A DNA stretch of 59,321 bases from CAYJEO01 sp964369355. Its GTDB lineage: Bacteria > Bacillota_I > Bacilli_A > RF39 > UBA660. The translations under genes and the position numbers were made by a program. The notes beneath the pieces were generated by a model, which did not search any database, was not told the origin of the DNA, and saw only the letters and a program-made list of their open reading frames with translations. This document shows positions 51,078 through 59,297 of this stretch, piece by piece (position 1 is the first letter of the stretch; each line of letters opens with the position of its first letter). The stretch covers positions 1-59,321 of the forward strand of contig CAYJEO010000004.1 of the NCBI GenBank assembly GCA_964369355.1, written 5' to 3'.

Positions 51078-51824
51078 ATGATAAATATTAAATCACCTAG
51101 AGAAATAGAATTATTAAGAATTGCAGGAGAAATAACAGGCGATACACATAATTATTTAAAACAATTTATAAAGCCTGGAATATCTACTCAACAATTAGAT
51201 GATCTAGCTTATGACTATATTCTTAGTCGTAGCTCGACACCCTCTTTTAAAGGATATGGAGGATTTCCAAAATCAATATGTACATCTATAAATGATGAAG
51301 TTGTTCATGGAATTCCTTCAAAGACTATCCTGAGAAAGGGAGATATAATATCTATTGACATAGGCGTTTGTTATAAAGGTTATCACGGAGATTCTGCTTG
51401 GACTTATGAAGTTGGAGAAGTATCTAGTGATATTAAACATTTACTTAAACATACTGAAATATCTCTATTTAAAGGACTTGAACAAGTTAAACAAGGAAAT
51501 AAAATAGGAGATATAAGTTATGCAATAGAAAGTTATGCAAAAGAACATAAATTAGGTGTTGTTAAGGAACTTGTAGGACATGGAATTGGTTCCAAACTAC
51601 ATGAAGAACCTGATATACCGAATTTTGGTTCTAAAAATACCGGCCCGCTTTTAAAAGAAGGTATGGTACTAGCAATTGAACCTATGTTAAATTTAGGAAC
51701 AGCTAATGTAGCAATACTAGATGATGACTGGACAATTGTAACAGAAGATGGATCTCCATCAGCTCACTTTGAACATACAGTTCTAGTGACAAAAGATGGC
51801 TATGAAATTTTAACGAAGAGGTGA
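51078..51824 (+). CDS. map: Methionine aminopeptidase, type I
   Basis: Removes the initiator methionine. 248 residues. Metal ligands are visible: CTSINDEVVHGIPS with the catalytic His, ISIDIGVCYKGYHGDSAWT (two Asp), GHGIGSKLHEEPDIPNFG (His), AIEPMLNLG (Glu) and SAHFEHTVLVT (Glu). One base after adk. The stop is TGA, one of the clear proofs of the standard code. Confidence 0.98.
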   Translation: MINIKSPREIELLRIAGEITGDTHNYLKQFIKPGISTQQLDDLAYDYILSRSSTPSFKGYGGFPKSICTSINDEVVHGIPSKTILRKGDIISIDIGVCYKGYHGDSAWTYEVGEVSSDIKHLLKHTEISLFKGLEQVKQGNKIGDISYAIESYAKEHKLGVVKELVGHGIGSKLHEEPDIPNFGSKNTGPLLKEGMVLAIEPMLNLGTANVAILDDDWTIVTEDGSPSAHFEHTVLVTKDGYEILTKR

Positions 51825-51828
51825 TATT

Positions 51829-52044
51829 ATGGCTAAAGATAATACAATCGAAGTAGAAGGTAAAGTATTAGAGGTAATGCCAGGTGGTATTTTTAAAGTA
51901 GAACTAGAAAATAAACATACTGTAATAGCTCACGTTTCTGGTAAAATGCGTATGAATCACATTCGTATCTTACCAGGTGATACAGTAACGATAGAATTGT
52001 CACCATATGACTTAACACGTGGGCGCATAACCTATAGAAAGTAG
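51829..52044 (+). CDS. infA: Translation initiation factor IF-1
   Basis: 71 residues, OB fold: DNTIEVEGKVLEVMPGGIFKVELENKHTVIAHVSGKMRMNHIRILPGDTV and SPYDLTRGRITYRK. Blocks the A site during initiation. SD GAGGTGA overlaps the map stop. Confidence 0.98.
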   Translation: MAKDNTIEVEGKVLEVMPGGIFKVELENKHTVIAHVSGKMRMNHIRILPGDTVTIELSPYDLTRGRITYRK

Positions 52045-52055
52045 GAGGGATTTAT

Positions 52056-52169
52056 ATGAAAATAAAACCATCAGTTAAACCAATGTGCGATAAATGCAAA
52101 GTTATTAGACGTAAAGGGAAAGTATATGTTATATGTGCTAACCCAAAACATAAACAAAGACAAGGTTAA
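52056..52169 (+). CDS. rpmJ: 50S ribosomal protein L36, zinc type
   Basis: 37 residues: MKIKPSVKPMCDKCKVIRRK and VICANPKHKQRQG. The CxxC plus C-x4-H zinc ligands are intact. SD AGGAGGG. Position between infA and rpsM is standard. Confidence 0.97.
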   Translation: MKIKPSVKPMCDKCKVIRRKGKVYVICANPKHKQRQG

Positions 52170-52183
52170 TAGGAGGTGTTTTA

Positions 52184-52549
52184 ATGGCACGTATTAAAGG
52201 TGTAGATATACCAAATAATAAAAGAATCGAAATCGCTTTAACATATATTTATGGTATTGGAAGAAGTCTTTCAACTAAAATATTAGAAGAAGCAAAAGTT
52301 AATAAAAATACAAGAGCTAAAGATTTAACAAATGATGAATTAACAGCTATCCGTGACGTAGTTAATAACTATACTACTGAAGGAGATTTACGTCGTGAAG
52401 TTAACATGAATATTAAAACTAAGATGGAAATCAACTGTTATGAAGGTGTTCGTCACAAAAGAGGTTTACCAGTAAGAGGACAAAGAACAAGCAGAAATGC
52501 ACGTACTCGTAAAGGTAAAGGTAAAACTGTAGCTAATAAGAAAAAATAA
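52184..52549 (+). CDS. rpsM: 30S ribosomal protein S13
   Basis: 121 residues: ARIKGVDIPNNKRIEIALTYIYGIGRSLS, RREVNMNIKTKMEINCYEGVRHKRGLPVRGQRTSRNARTRKGKGKTV. Contacts L5 and tRNAs in the head. SD AGGAGGTG. Confidence 0.98.
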   Translation: MARIKGVDIPNNKRIEIALTYIYGIGRSLSTKILEEAKVNKNTRAKDLTNDELTAIRDVVNNYTTEGDLRREVNMNIKTKMEINCYEGVRHKRGLPVRGQRTSRNARTRKGKGKTVANKKK

Positions 52550-52573
52550 TCGTAATTAAAGGAGGTTATATAT

Positions 52574-52957
52574 ATGGCTTATAAACCAAGAAAACGTAAA
52601 GTTAAAAAGAATGTACCAGTAGGAAAAGCATTTATTCATTCAACTTTCAACAACACTATCGTTACATTAACGGATGTTGAAGGAAATGTTATAAGTTGGG
52701 CTTCTGCTGGAACATTAGGATTTAAAGGAAGTAAAAAATCAACTCCATTCGCAGCTGGTATGTCAGCTGAAGCAGCTGGTAAAGCGGCTTTTGATATGGG
52801 TATGAGAAAAGTTGAAGTATCAGTTAAAGGATTAGGATCAGGAAGAGAAACAGCAATTCGTTCATTACAAACTGCTGGACTTGAAATCACTACAATCACT
52901 GACGTTACTCCAATACCTCATAACGGATGTCGTCCACCTAAACGTCCTCGCGGATAA
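52574..52957 (+). CDS. rpsK: 30S ribosomal protein S11
   Basis: 127 residues: VGKAFIHSTFNNTIVTLTDVEGNVISWASAGTLGFKGSKKSTPFAAGMSAE, and the C-terminal PHNGCRPPKRPRG. SD AAAGGAGG. Confidence 0.98.
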   Translation: MAYKPRKRKVKKNVPVGKAFIHSTFNNTIVTLTDVEGNVISWASAGTLGFKGSKKSTPFAAGMSAEAAGKAAFDMGMRKVEVSVKGLGSGRETAIRSLQTAGLEITTITDVTPIPHNGCRPPKRPRG

Positions 52958-52975
52958 AAGAAAAGGAGTGTTAAT

Positions 52976-53926
52976 ATGCTAAATTTTGAAAAACCAATAT
53001 ATAAAATTACTGACTATAAAGAAGGTAATCATTATGGGAAATTTGAATTAGAACCTTTAGAAAGAGGTTTTGGAACAACTATCGGAAATGCACTTAGAAG
53101 AGTAATGTTATCAAGTATGCCAGGAAGTGCTATAGTAGCTGTAAAAATTGAAGGTGCTATGCATGAATTCCAAACTTTAGAAGGTATAGTTGAAGATGTA
53201 ACTACAATCGTTTTAAATTTAAAAAATGTAGTAGTTAAAAACCACTCTGAAGAAACACAAATTGTAAAATTATCAGTTAAAGAAGAAAGAGTAGTTACAG
53301 CTGCTGATATCGAAGAAAATTCTGATATCGAAGTTGTAAATAAAGACCAAGTTATTGCAACAATAGCTAAAGGTGGTAAACTTGAAATGGAACTAATAAT
53401 TGCCAATGGTAGAGGATATGTTCCTTCAAATGAAAACAAACAATATGTTGAAAATGCAAAAGTTGGATTTATTCCTATTGATGCTTTATATTCACCAATT
53501 GAAAGAATCAGTTATGAAGTAGAAAGCGCTCGTGTAGGGCAAGATGCTAATTATGATAAATTAATTATGAATGTTAACACAAACGGATCAATTAAACCAG
53601 AAGAAGCTATGGCTTTAGGTTCAAAAATCTTAATTGAACATTTAAATATTATTACTAATTTAAGCGAAATTGCTGACACAACAGGAATTATGAACGCTAA
53701 ACAAGAAGATTCTAAGATTAAGAAATTAGAAACTTCAATAGAAGATTTAGACTTCTCTGTAAGAGCTTATAACTGCTTAAAAAGAGCTGGTGTTAATACA
53801 TTAGGTGATTTAACAGAAAAATCTGAATTAGAAATGATGAAAATCCGTAATTTAGGAAAAAAATCTTTAAAAGAAGTTATCGAGAAAATTAAAGATATGG
53901 GACTTAAATTCCGTGAAGAAGATTAA
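52976..53926 (+). CDS. rpoA: RNA polymerase alpha subunit
   Basis: 316 residues. The N-terminal assembly domain (GKFELEPLERGFGTTIGNALRRVMLSSMPGSAI) is joined by a linker at about 230-245 to the C-terminal domain (LDFSVRAYNCLKRAGVNTLGDLTEKSELEMMKIRNLGKKSLKEV), which binds UP elements and activators. SD AAAGGAG. Between rpsK and rplQ, as usual. Confidence 0.98.
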   Translation: MLNFEKPIYKITDYKEGNHYGKFELEPLERGFGTTIGNALRRVMLSSMPGSAIVAVKIEGAMHEFQTLEGIVEDVTTIVLNLKNVVVKNHSEETQIVKLSVKEERVVTAADIEENSDIEVVNKDQVIATIAKGGKLEMELIIANGRGYVPSNENKQYVENAKVGFIPIDALYSPIERISYEVESARVGQDANYDKLIMNVNTNGSIKPEEAMALGSKILIEHLNIITNLSEIADTTGIMNAKQEDSKIKKLETSIEDLDFSVRAYNCLKRAGVNTLGDLTEKSELEMMKIRNLGKKSLKEVIEKIKDMGLKFREED

Positions 53927-53943
53927 TAGTTAGGAGGATAATT

Positions 53944-54297
53944 ATGTACAGAAAATTAGGACGTACTTCAAAACATAGAAGAAGTATGCTAGCTAACTTA
54001 ACTAAAGACCTTATCAATAACGAAAGTATCAAAACAACTGAAACAAGAGCTAAAGAAGTTCGTAAATTCGTTGACAAAATGATTACTTACGGTAAAAAAG
54101 GTGATTTAGTATCTAGAAGAAAAGCTTTAGCTTTCTTACAAAATGATAAAGAAACAGTTAAAAAAGTATTCGACGTTTTAGCACCAAGATTTGCTAAAAG
54201 AAACGGTGGATACACTAGAATTTTAAAATTAACAGAACGTAGAGGAGACGACGCGTTAATCGTTGTTTTAGAATTAGTAGAAGGAGATGCTAATTAA
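53944..54297 (+). CDS. rplQ: 50S ribosomal protein L17
   Basis: 117 residues: YRKLGRTSKHRRSMLANLTKDLINNESIKTTETRAKEVRKFVDKMITYGKKG, and RNGGYTRILKL. Last gene of the ribosomal superoperon, directly followed by a terminator. SD AGGAGG. Confidence 0.98.
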   Translation: MYRKLGRTSKHRRSMLANLTKDLINNESIKTTETRAKEVRKFVDKMITYGKKGDLVSRRKALAFLQNDKETVKKVFDVLAPRFAKRNGGYTRILKLTERRGDDALIVVLELVEGDAN

Positions 54298-54309
54298 GCA
54301 TCTTTTTTT
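54285..54309 (+). terminator. Terminator of the S10-spc-alpha superoperon
   Basis: AGATGC (54285-54290), TAATTAA loop, GCATCT (54298-54303), then T run. It contains the rplQ stop. Confidence 0.82.
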
Positions 54310-54320
54310 ATAAGAAAATA

Positions 54321-54329
54321 TGTTATAAT
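54321..54329 (+). promoter_or_regulatory. Extended -10 element before the SDR gene
   Basis: TGTTATAAT, 17 nt before ATG 54347, with no good -35. The same TGTTATAAT form is used before rpsF and the licD-like gene. Confidence 0.55.
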
Positions 54330-54346
54330 TATTATAGGGTGGTAAA

Positions 54347-55102
54347 ATGAAAGTATTAATAACAGGAGCAAGTAGTGGTATAGGAGCTGCTTTTGCAAAA
54401 GAATTTCACAAATTAGGATATGAATTAATTTTAGTATCAAAAGATAAAACTAACTTAGAAAAAATTAAAAAACTATTAGATGATAAACCAAAAACTATTG
54501 CATTAGATTTAGCAAGTAGCTTTAACTGTAATAAATTATATGAAAAAGTAAAAAAAGAAAATATAGATATTTTAATCAATAACGCAGGATTCGGATTACA
54601 TGGAGAATTTACAACAACTTCACTAGAAAAAGAATTAGATATGATAGATTTAAATATAAAAGCTGTTCATATATTAACAAAATTATTTTTAAAAGACATG
54701 AAAAAAAGAAATAGCGGATATATATTAAATGTAGCGTCAGCTGCAGGGCTTTTAAAAGGCGGTCCTCTAATGAGTACATATTATGGAACTAAAAACTATG
54801 TAGTCTCATTAACTAATGCTTTGTATCAAGAAATAAAAGAAGAAAAAAGCAATGTTTATATAGGTACCTTAAACCCAGGAGCAGTAGACACAAACTTTAA
54901 TAAAGTAGCAGGAGCGCAATTTTCAATTAAACCGGTAACTGCTGAATATACTGCTAAATACGCTATTAAAAAAATGTTTAAGAAAAAACTTGTAATAGTA
55001 CCTACTATATCTATGAAAGTATCAATGTTTTTAAGTAGATTTCTACCATTAAAAACTTTATTAAAAATAACTTATATAGCACAAAATCAAAAAAGAAAAT
55101 AA
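54347..55102 (+). CDS. Short-chain dehydrogenase/reductase
   Basis: 251 residues of the classical SDR fold. NAD(P)-binding TGASSGIGAAFAKEF at 6-20, NNAGFG, catalytic Ser in NVASAAGLLKGG, and the YxxxK pair in TYYGTKNYV. A basic residue follows the first beta-strand, but cofactor and substrate cannot be told. The C-terminal end is hydrophobic (FLSRFLPLKTLLKITY), suggesting membrane contact, as in the YqjQ/DltE-like branch. It is monocistronic, between two terminators. Confidence 0.88.
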   Translation: MKVLITGASSGIGAAFAKEFHKLGYELILVSKDKTNLEKIKKLLDDKPKTIALDLASSFNCNKLYEKVKKENIDILINNAGFGLHGEFTTTSLEKELDMIDLNIKAVHILTKLFLKDMKKRNSGYILNVASAAGLLKGGPLMSTYYGTKNYVVSLTNALYQEIKEEKSNVYIGTLNPGAVDTNFNKVAGAQFSIKPVTAEYTAKYAIKKMFKKKLVIVPTISMKVSMFLSRFLPLKTLLKITYIAQNQKRK

Positions 55103-55109
55103 AAACACA

Positions 55110-55134
55110 AAACCTTGTAATTAAGGTTTTTTTA
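55110..55134 (+). terminator. Terminator after the SDR gene
   Basis: AAACCTT (55110-55116), GTAATT loop, AAGGTTT (55123-55129), then Ts. It is interlocked with the ecfA1 promoter. Confidence 0.8.
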
Positions 55135-55143
55135 TAATATAAT
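55115..55143 (+). promoter_or_regulatory. Promoter of ecfA1-ecfA2-ecfT-truA
   Basis: TTGTAA 55115-55120, a 17-nt spacer, TATAAT 55138-55143. The -35 falls in the terminator loop and stem, so the two elements share DNA. Confidence 0.6.
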
Positions 55144-55165
55144 AAATATATTTGGAAGTGGTAAT

Positions 55166-55975
55166 ATGAATTCAATAGAGATAACAAACTTAAACTTTTC
55201 ACATAATAAAAAAGTCATTTTTACTGACTTCAATTTAAAAATTAAAAAAAATAAATGGACTACAATAGTAGGCTCAAATGGTTCTGGTAAGTCTACATTA
55301 ATAAAACTAATAGTAGGGCTATTAAAAAGTGAATCAGGACATATTAAAGTAGAAAATATTATATTGTCAGAAGAGACAAAAAGAGAAATAAGAGGAATTA
55401 CTAGTGTTGTATTTAGTAACCCAGATACTCAATTTGTAGCAGACACCGTATTAGAAGAAATATCATTTGCACTACAAAATATGAATATTGAACAAAATAA
55501 AATAAATAAAAAAGTAAATGAAATAATTGAATTACTAGAACTTGATAAATTTAAAAATTTATCACCTCACCAATTATCAGGTGGAGAAAAACAACTTATA
55601 GCATTAGCATCAGCTTTAGTAATAGAACCTAAAGTATTAATACTAGATGAAGCATTTGCAATGATAGATACAATTACTAAAGAAAAAATATTAAATAAAA
55701 TAAAAGATATATCTAAATTAAAAAAAATGACTATTATTAATGTAACTCATGATATGGAAGAAACTTTATATTCAGATTACATAGTAGTAATAGATAAAGA
55801 AAAAATAATATTAAATGGAAAAAATGAAACAGTTTATAAAGAAGAAAAAACTTTAAAAAAATTAGGTTTAGAACTTCCTTTTATCATTTCTTTATCAAGT
55901 AAATTACAAAGTTATGAATTAATAGATAAAAATTACACAGATACAGTTAAGTTGGTGAATAAACTATGGAAATAA
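55166..55975 (+). CDS. ecfA1: Energy-coupling factor transporter ATPase EcfA1
   Basis: One of two ATPases powering vitamin/metal uptake with EcfT and exchangeable S subunits. 269 residues. Walker A GSNGSGKSTLIKL near 36-48, Q loop in NPDTQFVADTV, signature LSGGEKQL, Walker B VLILDEAFAMID, H loop VTHDME. The NPDxQF-type Q loop is typical of EcfA. Overlaps ecfA2 by 10 nt. No S component is encoded nearby, so this is the shared (group II) module. Confidence 0.95.
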   Translation: MNSIEITNLNFSHNKKVIFTDFNLKIKKNKWTTIVGSNGSGKSTLIKLIVGLLKSESGHIKVENIILSEETKREIRGITSVVFSNPDTQFVADTVLEEISFALQNMNIEQNKINKKVNEIIELLELDKFKNLSPHQLSGGEKQLIALASALVIEPKVLILDEAFAMIDTITKEKILNKIKDISKLKKMTIINVTHDMEETLYSDYIVVIDKEKIILNGKNETVYKEEKTLKKLGLELPFIISLSSKLQSYELIDKNYTDTVKLVNKLWK

Positions 55976-56808
55976 AATTTAATAATGTATCATATAGATA
56001 TAATAATTCAGATAAAGTTATATTAGAAAACATAAATTTAAATATTAAATCAGGGACTATTAATGCAATAATAGGCCCATCAGGTGCAGGTAAATCAACA
56101 TTAATAGAACTTATAAATGGACTTAAAAAACCTTCTGAAGGAACCATTAAAGTAGGTAATTATAAAATAGAAAATAATGTAAAAATTAAAAATATCAATG
56201 ATTTAAGAAAAGATATAGGAATAGTATTTCAATTTCCAGAAGAACAAGTATTTAATTCAACTGTGGAAAAAGAAATAGCATTTAGTTTGCATCATTTCAA
56301 CTTTAAAACAAACATAATAGATAAGCATATAAGTGATGCTTTATTAATGGTAGGACTTAATGATACTTATAAAAAATTAGATCCATATGAAATAAGTAGT
56401 GGTGAAATTAGAAAAGTAGCAATTGCTTCTATTTTAGCTTATAATCCTAAAGTATTAATATTTGATGAACCAACAGTAGGTTTAGATAACATAAGTAAGA
56501 AAAACTTAATTTTATTAATTAAAAAACTAAAAACTAGATATAATAAAACAATTATAATAGTAAGTCATGATATTGAATTTTTACTTAAACTAGTTGACAC
56601 TGTAACAGTGATTAATGAAGGTAAAATAGTATTAAATGGTACAAAAAAAGAAGTATTTACTAATGTAGATATTTTAAAACAATATAATATAGACGTACCA
56701 AAAGTAATGTTATTCAAAGATATAGTTAAAAATAGAAAAAATGTAAAATTACCGTATAGAGAAGATGTAAATGATTTAATAAAGGATATATATAGATATG
56801 TTAAATAA
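55966..56808 (+). CDS. ecfA2: Energy-coupling factor transporter ATPase EcfA2
   Basis: 280 residues. Walker A GPSGAGKSTLIEL near 38-50, Q loop FQFPEEQVFNSTVEKEIAF (the FPExQ form typical of EcfA2), Walker B VLIFDEPTVGLD, H loop VSHDIEF. The signature reads ISSGEIRK, with Ser in place of the first Gly of LSGGQ, so one of the two composite ATP sites may be weaker. Overlaps ecfT by 11 nt. Confidence 0.95.
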   Translation: MEIKFNNVSYRYNNSDKVILENINLNIKSGTINAIIGPSGAGKSTLIELINGLKKPSEGTIKVGNYKIENNVKIKNINDLRKDIGIVFQFPEEQVFNSTVEKEIAFSLHHFNFKTNIIDKHISDALLMVGLNDTYKKLDPYEISSGEIRKVAIASILAYNPKVLIFDEPTVGLDNISKKNLILLIKKLKTRYNKTIIIVSHDIEFLLKLVDTVTVINEGKIVLNGTKKEVFTNVDILKQYNIDVPKVMLFKDIVKNRKNVKLPYREDVNDLIKDIYRYVK

Positions 56809-57535
56809 TATTAATATAGGAAGATATTATAATACTAAATCAATAATACATAATCTTCATCCATTAGTAAAAATAATCATGTTAATATTAGCTACTTTAT
56901 TATCATTAATAGCAAATGTATATATAAATATAGTATTATTAATGATAGTAATTATTTTATTAATACTAAGTAACATTAAATTAAAACACTATTTTAAAGC
57001 AATATATAGTTTAAAAATAATTATATTATCATTATTAATTGTTAATATAATATTTAGTATAGATATAGAAAAAATTATTAATGCAGTACTAAGATTAATA
57101 ATTATAGTTAATTTATCGTCTCTATTAACATATACAACTCAAACATCTAACTTAACACATGGATTAGAAATGTTTTTTTCACCACTTAAATTATTTAAAG
57201 TTCCAGTTAATGAATTAGCTTTATCAGTAACCTTAGCAATTCGTTTTATACCAACTTTAATAGAACAATCAAATAAAATATTAAAGTCTCAAGCAAGTAG
57301 AGGAATAGATTATAACAATGCAAAATTAAAAGGTAAATTAGTAATAATAAATTCAATGATATTTCCTCTTATTAATGTTTCGTTAAAAAAAGCAAACGAT
57401 TTATCGGATGTTATGGAAGTTAGATTATATGATATAAATGCTAAAAGAACTTACAATGTTAATAAAATAAATACAATTGATTTATTAGTTATTTTAATTA
57501 CAATAATGATATTTATAGTAGGAGTGATTTTATGA
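56798..57535 (+). CDS. ecfT: Energy-coupling factor transporter transmembrane protein EcfT
   Basis: 245 residues; hydrophobic segments around 28-60, 68-90, 98-118 and 226-245. Two coupling-helix motifs with Arg lie in the cytoplasmic region (SQASRGIDY near 168-176 and VMEVRLYD near 205-212), fitting the ARG/ARS-type motifs that seat in the EcfA grooves. Overlaps truA by 4 nt (ATGA). Confidence 0.93.
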   Translation: MLNNINIGRYYNTKSIIHNLHPLVKIIMLILATLLSLIANVYINIVLLMIVIILLILSNIKLKHYFKAIYSLKIIILSLLIVNIIFSIDIEKIINAVLRLIIIVNLSSLLTYTTQTSNLTHGLEMFFSPLKLFKVPVNELALSVTLAIRFIPTLIEQSNKILKSQASRGIDYNNAKLKGKLVIINSMIFPLINVSLKKANDLSDVMEVRLYDINAKRTYNVNKINTIDLLVILITIMIFIVGVIL

Positions 57536-58260
57536 GATATTTAATAACATTTAGTTATGATGGTTCTAAATTTTTAGGTTATCAAAAACAATTAGAAGGT
57601 AAAACAGTACAAGGTGAAATTGAAAAAGTTTTACACAATATAACTAAACAAGATATCAAAATTCATGCATCTGGAAGAACTGATAGAGGAGTTCATGCGT
57701 ATAATCAAAAAGCACACTTTGATGCGGATATAAACATTCCTGTGGAAAACTTAAAAAAAGCATTAAATAGTTTACTAAATAAAGAAATATATGTTAAAAC
57801 TGTGGAAAATGTTTCTTCTGATTTTCACGCACGTTTCAATGTAGAAGAAAAGATATATACTTATAAAATAAACTTAGGTGAATTTAATCCGTTAGAAAAG
57901 GATTATGTATATCAATATAATAAACAATTAAATATTGATAATATGAAAAAAGCTAGTAAATGTTTTATAGGAACAAAAAGTTTTAAAGCCTTTGCAAAAG
58001 TAAATGAAGAAATAACTGATTACGTAAGAACTATTAAAGATGTAATTATAAAAGAAGAAAATGAAAAATTATTTATAACTTTTATTGGAACTGGATTTTT
58101 TAGATATCAGGTAAGAAACATGGTAGGAGCTTTAATTGAAGTAGGAAATGATAAAATAAAACCAGAAAAAATTGAAGAAATTTTACTATCAGAAGATAGA
58201 ACAAAAGCACCAATTACAGCCTCTTCAGTGGGGTTATATTTAGAAGATGTAAAGTATTAG
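57532..58260 (+). CDS. truA: tRNA pseudouridine synthase A
   Basis: Makes pseudouridine at positions 38-40 of tRNAs. 242 residues. FSYDGSKFLGYQKQ at the start and the catalytic Asp in ASGRTDRGVHAYNQ near residue 52; then FHARF and the C-terminal FFRYQVRNMVGALIEVG. Coupled to ecfT by an ATGA overlap, as in B. subtilis. Confidence 0.96.
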   Translation: MRYLITFSYDGSKFLGYQKQLEGKTVQGEIEKVLHNITKQDIKIHASGRTDRGVHAYNQKAHFDADINIPVENLKKALNSLLNKEIYVKTVENVSSDFHARFNVEEKIYTYKINLGEFNPLEKDYVYQYNKQLNIDNMKKASKCFIGTKSFKAFAKVNEEITDYVRTIKDVIIKEENEKLFITFIGTGFFRYQVRNMVGALIEVGNDKIKPEKIEEILLSEDRTKAPITASSVGLYLEDVKY

Positions 58261-58311
58261 TTAAAACTTTAAAAAATATAGATAAATCTTATATAAAATG
58301 CATATATTTAT

Positions 58312-58340
58312 TTGACAAATATATGTTTTTTTAGTATAAT
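58312..58340 (+). promoter_or_regulatory. Promoter of rplM-rpsI
   Basis: Perfect consensus TTGACA 58312-58317, 17-nt spacer, TATAAT 58335-58340. With the rpmH promoter it is the strongest in the window. Confidence 0.9.
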
Positions 58341-58344
58341 TTTA

Positions 58345-58412
58345 TCTGGTACATTTTATAAATCCCATAAGGGGCGAGCATTGGGACTGCGAGTCTGTTT
58401 ATGATAAGGAAG
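58345..58412 (+). promoter_or_regulatory. L13 ribosomal leader
   Basis: The leader before rplM has CCCATAAGGGGCGAGC followed by GGGACTGCGAG, forming short GC-rich hairpins that stand out in this AT-rich DNA. It resembles the Rfam L13 leader that lets L13 control its own operon. Match by eye. Confidence 0.62.
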
Positions 58413-58423
58413 GAAAATAAAAA

Positions 58424-58858
58424 ATGAAAAATAGTTACATGCAAAAAAAAGAAGAACTAGTTCGTAATTGGTATGTAATCGATGCTGAAGGTCAAAGCTT
58501 AGGACGTGTTGCTTCAAAAGTAGCTCACGTATTAAGAGGTAAACATAAACCAACTTTTACACCTCATGTTGATTGCGGAGATTTCGTAATAGTTTTAAAT
58601 GCTGAAAAAGTTAAATTAACAGGTAATAAATTAAACACTAAAATTTATTACAACCACAGTGGATACACTGGAGGATTAAGAGAAAGAACTGCAAAAGTTA
58701 TGATCGAAAAATATCCAACTGAAATGGTTGAAAGAGCTATTAAAGGGATGTTACCAAAAGGTAGATTAGGTCGTCAAATGTATAGAAAATTATTCGTATA
58801 CACTGGAAGTGAGCATCCACATGCTGCACAAAAACCAGTTGTTATGGAAAATAAATAG
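58424..58858 (+). CDS. rplM: 50S ribosomal protein L13
   Basis: 144 residues: VRNWYVIDAEGQSLGRVASKVAHVLRGKHKPTFTPHVDCGDFVIVLNAEKV, LTGNKL, YYNHSGYTGGLRE. Early 50S assembly protein. The ATG at 58424 gives a MKNSYM extension, close to the usual MRTTFM. SD AAGGAAGG. Confidence 0.97.
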   Translation: MKNSYMQKKEELVRNWYVIDAEGQSLGRVASKVAHVLRGKHKPTFTPHVDCGDFVIVLNAEKVKLTGNKLNTKIYYNHSGYTGGLRERTAKVMIEKYPTEMVERAIKGMLPKGRLGRQMYRKLFVYTGSEHPHAAQKPVVMENK

Positions 58859-58869
58859 GAGGATATTAA

Positions 58870-59280
58870 ATGGCAAAAGTATTTATTGGAACAGGTCGCA
58901 GAAAATCATCTGTAGCACAAGTTAAAATGACAGCTGGAACAGGTAAAATCACTATCAACGGTAGAGATGTAAGAGAATTTTTCCCTTATGAAACTAACGT
59001 TATGGATTTAATGCAACCACTAGTTTTAACAAACAACGAAGAAGCATTTGATATCGACGCTAAAGTTAATGGTGGAGGGTTCACAGGTCAAACTGGAGCT
59101 ATCCGTTTAGGTATCACTAGAGCATTAATGGAATACGACAAAGCAAACGAAGGTCAAGAAACAAGTTATAGAACAACTTTAAAAAGAGCTGGATTTGTTA
59201 CTCGTGATCCAAGAGCTAAAGAACGTAAAAAACCAGGACTTAAAGCTGCAAGACGTGCACCTCAATTCTCAAAAAGATAA
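58870..59280 (+). CDS. rpsI: 30S ribosomal protein S9
   Basis: 136 residues: FIGTGRRKSSVAQVKMTAGTGKITINGRDV, GGGFTGQTGAIRLGITRAL, DPRAKERKKPGLKAARRAPQFSKR; the C-terminal Lys-Arg touches P-site tRNA. SD AGGAGG 7 nt upstream. Paired with rplM as nearly always. Confidence 0.98.
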   Translation: MAKVFIGTGRRKSSVAQVKMTAGTGKITINGRDVREFFPYETNVMDLMQPLVLTNNEEAFDIDAKVNGGGFTGQTGAIRLGITRALMEYDKANEGQETSYRTTLKRAGFVTRDPRAKERKKPGLKAARRAPQFSKR

Positions 59281-59297
59281 TATATTTCAGTATTTCA

